Origin: Trichinella spiralis
Taxonomy: Eukaryota; Nematoda; Enoplea; Trichinellida; Trichinellidae
Length of the DNA: 49,330 nucleotides
Assembly: GCA_000181795.3 (NCBI GenBank)
Contig: CM012953.1
Span: forward strand, 3,246,492-3,295,821
Direction: 5' to 3'
A model generated the notes under the pieces. It was not told the DNA's origin, did not search any database, and saw only the letters and a list, made by a program, of their open reading frames with translations. Numbering within the stretch: position 1 is the stretch's first letter; the number at the start of each line of letters is the position of its first letter. Below, piece after piece: positions 46,646 to 49,330 of the stretch. Made by a program: the position numbers and the translations under genes.

Positions 46646-47417
46646 ATCATTATTATTAGTTGCATCATTCTACAAAAATACAGAAACAAAAAATGAACGG
46701 CCTAAAGAAGAGATAACTGAACAAAGAGATATTAAATAAACATGTTTATCGAAGTCAATCACTGTTTCTTTTTACGTTTGCAAAATAGTAAACCGCGCTC
46801 GCCATCATGACGTAAGAGAAACTTGTGAGGATTTTAAAGTTGTTTATGGCACTTTTACTTCAAAATAATGCAGTGCAATGCAAAGTTTTGACGTATTTTC
46901 TGAAAATAAAATAGAGTTTTCATTTCTTGACCAAAATTAAATTTTTGTTTATTAATTAATACTTTTATTGTTTTTTGAAGGATAATGCATGTTATATCAT
47001 TTTAAACATTTATAATAAAGAAAATTGAAAAATAAGAGCTGTTCTAGGAGCTTATTGAAATAAATGTATTCATTTTTATTGTTATTAAATTTAGAATATA
47101 AGTAAATGGAGGTCTTTAATTTGTCAAACTTGATTTGATTTGATTTCAAAGTAACAGCAAATTCCCAACCCATTGACAGTTTCACATTTGTCACTGCTTC
47201 GTCCCTTTTGCGGTTGATCCAACTGCATTCAGTTGCCGTTGCATGTAGTGTCAGTTATGGTAAGGTGACACCTTCCATGACAGAACAGCGTCATAGATAA
47301 CGCCAGAGTCCTGCATGCTATCATTCAGAAAGCTAAAATAACTAAATTATGTTTGCTGGTTGCAAAAGTAAGCTGTCAGTAAATGTTTTGGCAAAATACT
47401 TTTTTTAATGACAAACT

Positions 47418-47462
47418 ACAATATAATACAATACAATACAATGCAATACAATGCAATACAAT
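47418..47462. repeat. (ACAAT)n microsatellite, right-arm counterpart
   Basis: Shorter and less perfect than the left-arm tract at 2405-2483, with ATGCA interruptions. Confidence 0.85.
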
Positions 47463-48894
47463 ATATAGATCACTTAAAGCAGATCTGCATGTAATTTGCG
47501 ATCAGATTTTGTGCCGCCAGCCAGTAAAAAAAATGAAACAAATTGCATCAAATGCATATGCCGCAACAAATCATGCTTTTCTCTTCAGAATCTTGCCTAA
47601 ACAATCGCCAAACGAAACATTTTATAACGAGATTTAATAAATAAAATTAGCAGCTGCTCCTGATCAGCACTGTGAATGGGCACTACCATAAATGGTTGAA
47701 CAAATTCTTGAAAATACTATTCATCAAGATGGAGAAATCAAATTTTCATTCAAACAAAAAAATAATGAGCAATAAATAACAATTTCCTGTGAAACCAATG
47801 CAGCTTGCAGTTTCTATTTCAACGGCAGTGGAAAAAATTTCGAATCAAACCACTCCATTATAGCACTATTTGAAAAATTATCCAATTTCACAATGAAATG
47901 TGCTCCTTTTCCCAAATCCCTGGAAAAAATATAATCAAATAGAGTTTCAATTTCACCTACAACATTGCAATTCAACGAGTACAAAAAGCATGCTCTGATT
48001 GAGCGAACCAATTAATACACCGCCGTACACCTGATGCTCATTTGTAAAAAAGCTTTCATAGCCAGTTTATTATTGAAATAGTAAAAAGACAGCATGAATA
48101 ATGGAAAAGCATACAACTTTAAAATTTGATATTCTGTTTTGAAAAAAAATTGCCATCGCTAAAAGGAATTTCCTGCTCAAATGGTTTCATTCTCGTTCAT
48201 CAATCAATGGGCTAAATTTGTACAGAAATCAATTATATCCACAAGCTGCATCCTCAAATCAAAAATCAATTATCACTCAAAGCAGCGCAATTTAGCCTTG
48301 CAACTTGTTTCTGCTCAGTGCATAGAAAACTGTTCAAATGAACTTAAATGAGAACCCAATTTTCACATTTTGAAATATAAATCTTACAGATAATACATTA
48401 TTATCACTGTTATTACAGAAAAAGAAAAATTACTTTTCCAAACAGAAATCAATTTACGAAAAATATTTGAAAAGAGGAAAATAAAGAAACAAGGCATTTC
48501 TTTTTTCAATTTCCAAACAAAACTGCAAACGCTTAACCAATTAATTAAAGTAAGCTTTCGACGAAACGCGTCCTGATTCAACGTCTGTCGACACATTTGA
48601 ATCAGATTAGTCAAATTGAACCGCACTGTTCGATAGTCAGCTACAGCAACTCAAACAAACCAGGCAGTTGTGCCATGCAAATAATAAAACAACGTACAAA
48701 ATGCGAAATTTCCTATTCATTCGCCTTTATTATTATTCTTCTTCTTCTCTGTTTGTGGAACAATTCAAATTCTTTAAAAATTCACATTTTCAACTGACAA
48801 TTTGAGTAACAAAAAAAACAGAAAAACGTATACAAAGCCAAATTTATTCATAATAAATACCAAACAATAGAAAAACCCCAAGTTATTGCTTATT

Positions 48895-49330
48895 TCTTTT
48901 TGGTTTTGGATGGCAAAATTCTTTTCGGTGATTCAATACCCGTTTCTGGCATTTGAGAAGACACGGCTTATTTAAAGACCTTATCTTCGACAGATTTATT
49001 GCTTTTCTTCGATTTCGACCGCTTCTTTGACTTCTTCTTAATCTTTTTAGAATCTTTCTTTTCAACTTTTGGTTCAGCTTCTATCACTGGTTTTTCAACT
49101 TTTTCTTCAGATATTGGTGGAACAGTGTTCGGCTGATCTACATCTATCGCTGTAACTTCACTTGCCAATGTTAGTTTCGGTGATGTAATATCCGTTTCTG
49201 GCATTTGAGAAGACGCTGCTTGTTTATAGACTGTATCAGCGACAGTTTCTTACTTTTCTTTGATTTTGACCGTTTCTTTGACCTCTTCTAATCTTTTTGG
49301 AATCTTCCTTTCAATTTTGGTTCAGCTTCT
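48895..49330 (-). pseudogene. Lysine-rich 84-codon tandem-repeat gene, broken (right copy)
   Basis: Minus-strand copy of the gene at 26-980, entering from the right edge. One full unit is in frame at 49204-48968 (SSQMPETDITSPKL side, then KKDSKKIKKKSKKRSKSKK, then SVEDKVFK). The frame then ends at a TAA standing where other units have CAA, the same change as in the left copy. The remaining C-terminal codons (MPETGIESPKRILPSKTKKK) follow to a TAA near 48893. The unit beyond 49204 is out of frame with it. The shared stop means this change predates the duplication of the arms or was copied between them. Confidence 0.75.

Larger units (their letters stand above)
46645..49330. repeat. Right arm of the large inverted repeat
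   Basis: Reverse-complement counterpart of 1-3245, continuing beyond the window edge. Its inner end, near 46645, directly abuts the retrotransposon fossil. Matching landmarks are the (ACAAT)n tract at 47418-47462, the open segment at 47814-48011 (minus), and the end of the lysine-rich gene at about 48900. Indels and substitutions against the left arm are scattered throughout. Confidence 0.9.

Overview
The window looks like a nematode genome, most likely a Trichinella-type (clade I, Trichocephalida) worm. The sequence is AT-rich, most introns are only 50-140 bases, it carries cuticlin-like ZP-domain genes, and it holds a cluster of secreted DNase II-like genes, a family known to be greatly expanded in Trichinella. 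The species is inferred from these traits, not proven. Exon models below were built by eye from GT-AG (twice GC-AG) sites; in every multi-exon gene the exon lengths and phases add up to one continuous reading frame.

Layout. (1) 1-3245: left arm of a large inverted repeat, starting with a lysine-rich 84-codon tandem-repeat gene that is now broken. (2) 4289-18213: DNase II-like cluster, with gene A on the minus strand, gene B on the plus strand, a decayed pseudogene D, and gene C on the plus strand. A, B and C share one six-exon structure (350-351 residues, signal peptide) but have lost the catalytic histidines. (3) About 19119-20981: a dead piggyBac-type DNA transposon. (4) 21322-22323: single-exon UBASH3/TULA-like histidine phosphatase. 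(5) 23158-28257, minus: STIM, the ER calcium sensor, 12 exons. (6) 32377-35147 plus and 35544-37488 minus: two convergent ZP-domain genes. (7) 39489-41531 plus: ESS2/DGCR14 splicing factor. (8) 41564-42113 minus: an unrecognised 139-residue single-pass membrane protein with a cysteine-rich tail, ending 32 bases from the end of ESS2. (9) 42546-44071 minus: KRR1, a small-subunit processome factor. (10) About 44480-46645 minus: a GC-rich, broken Ty3/gypsy-type LTR-retrotransposon fossil. (11) 46645-49330: right arm of the inverted repeat, with a second broken copy of the lysine-rich gene facing inward.

How it fits together. STIM, ESS2, KRR1 and the phosphatase are conserved housekeeping or signalling genes with no evident joint function. 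The fast-evolving part is the DNase II-like cluster, whose products should be exported and are probably pseudoenzymes. The most unusual structural feature is that about 43 kb of ordinary genes lies between inward-facing inverted copies of one decayed locus. The gene most likely to be undescribed is the small cysteine-rich membrane protein at 41564-42113.
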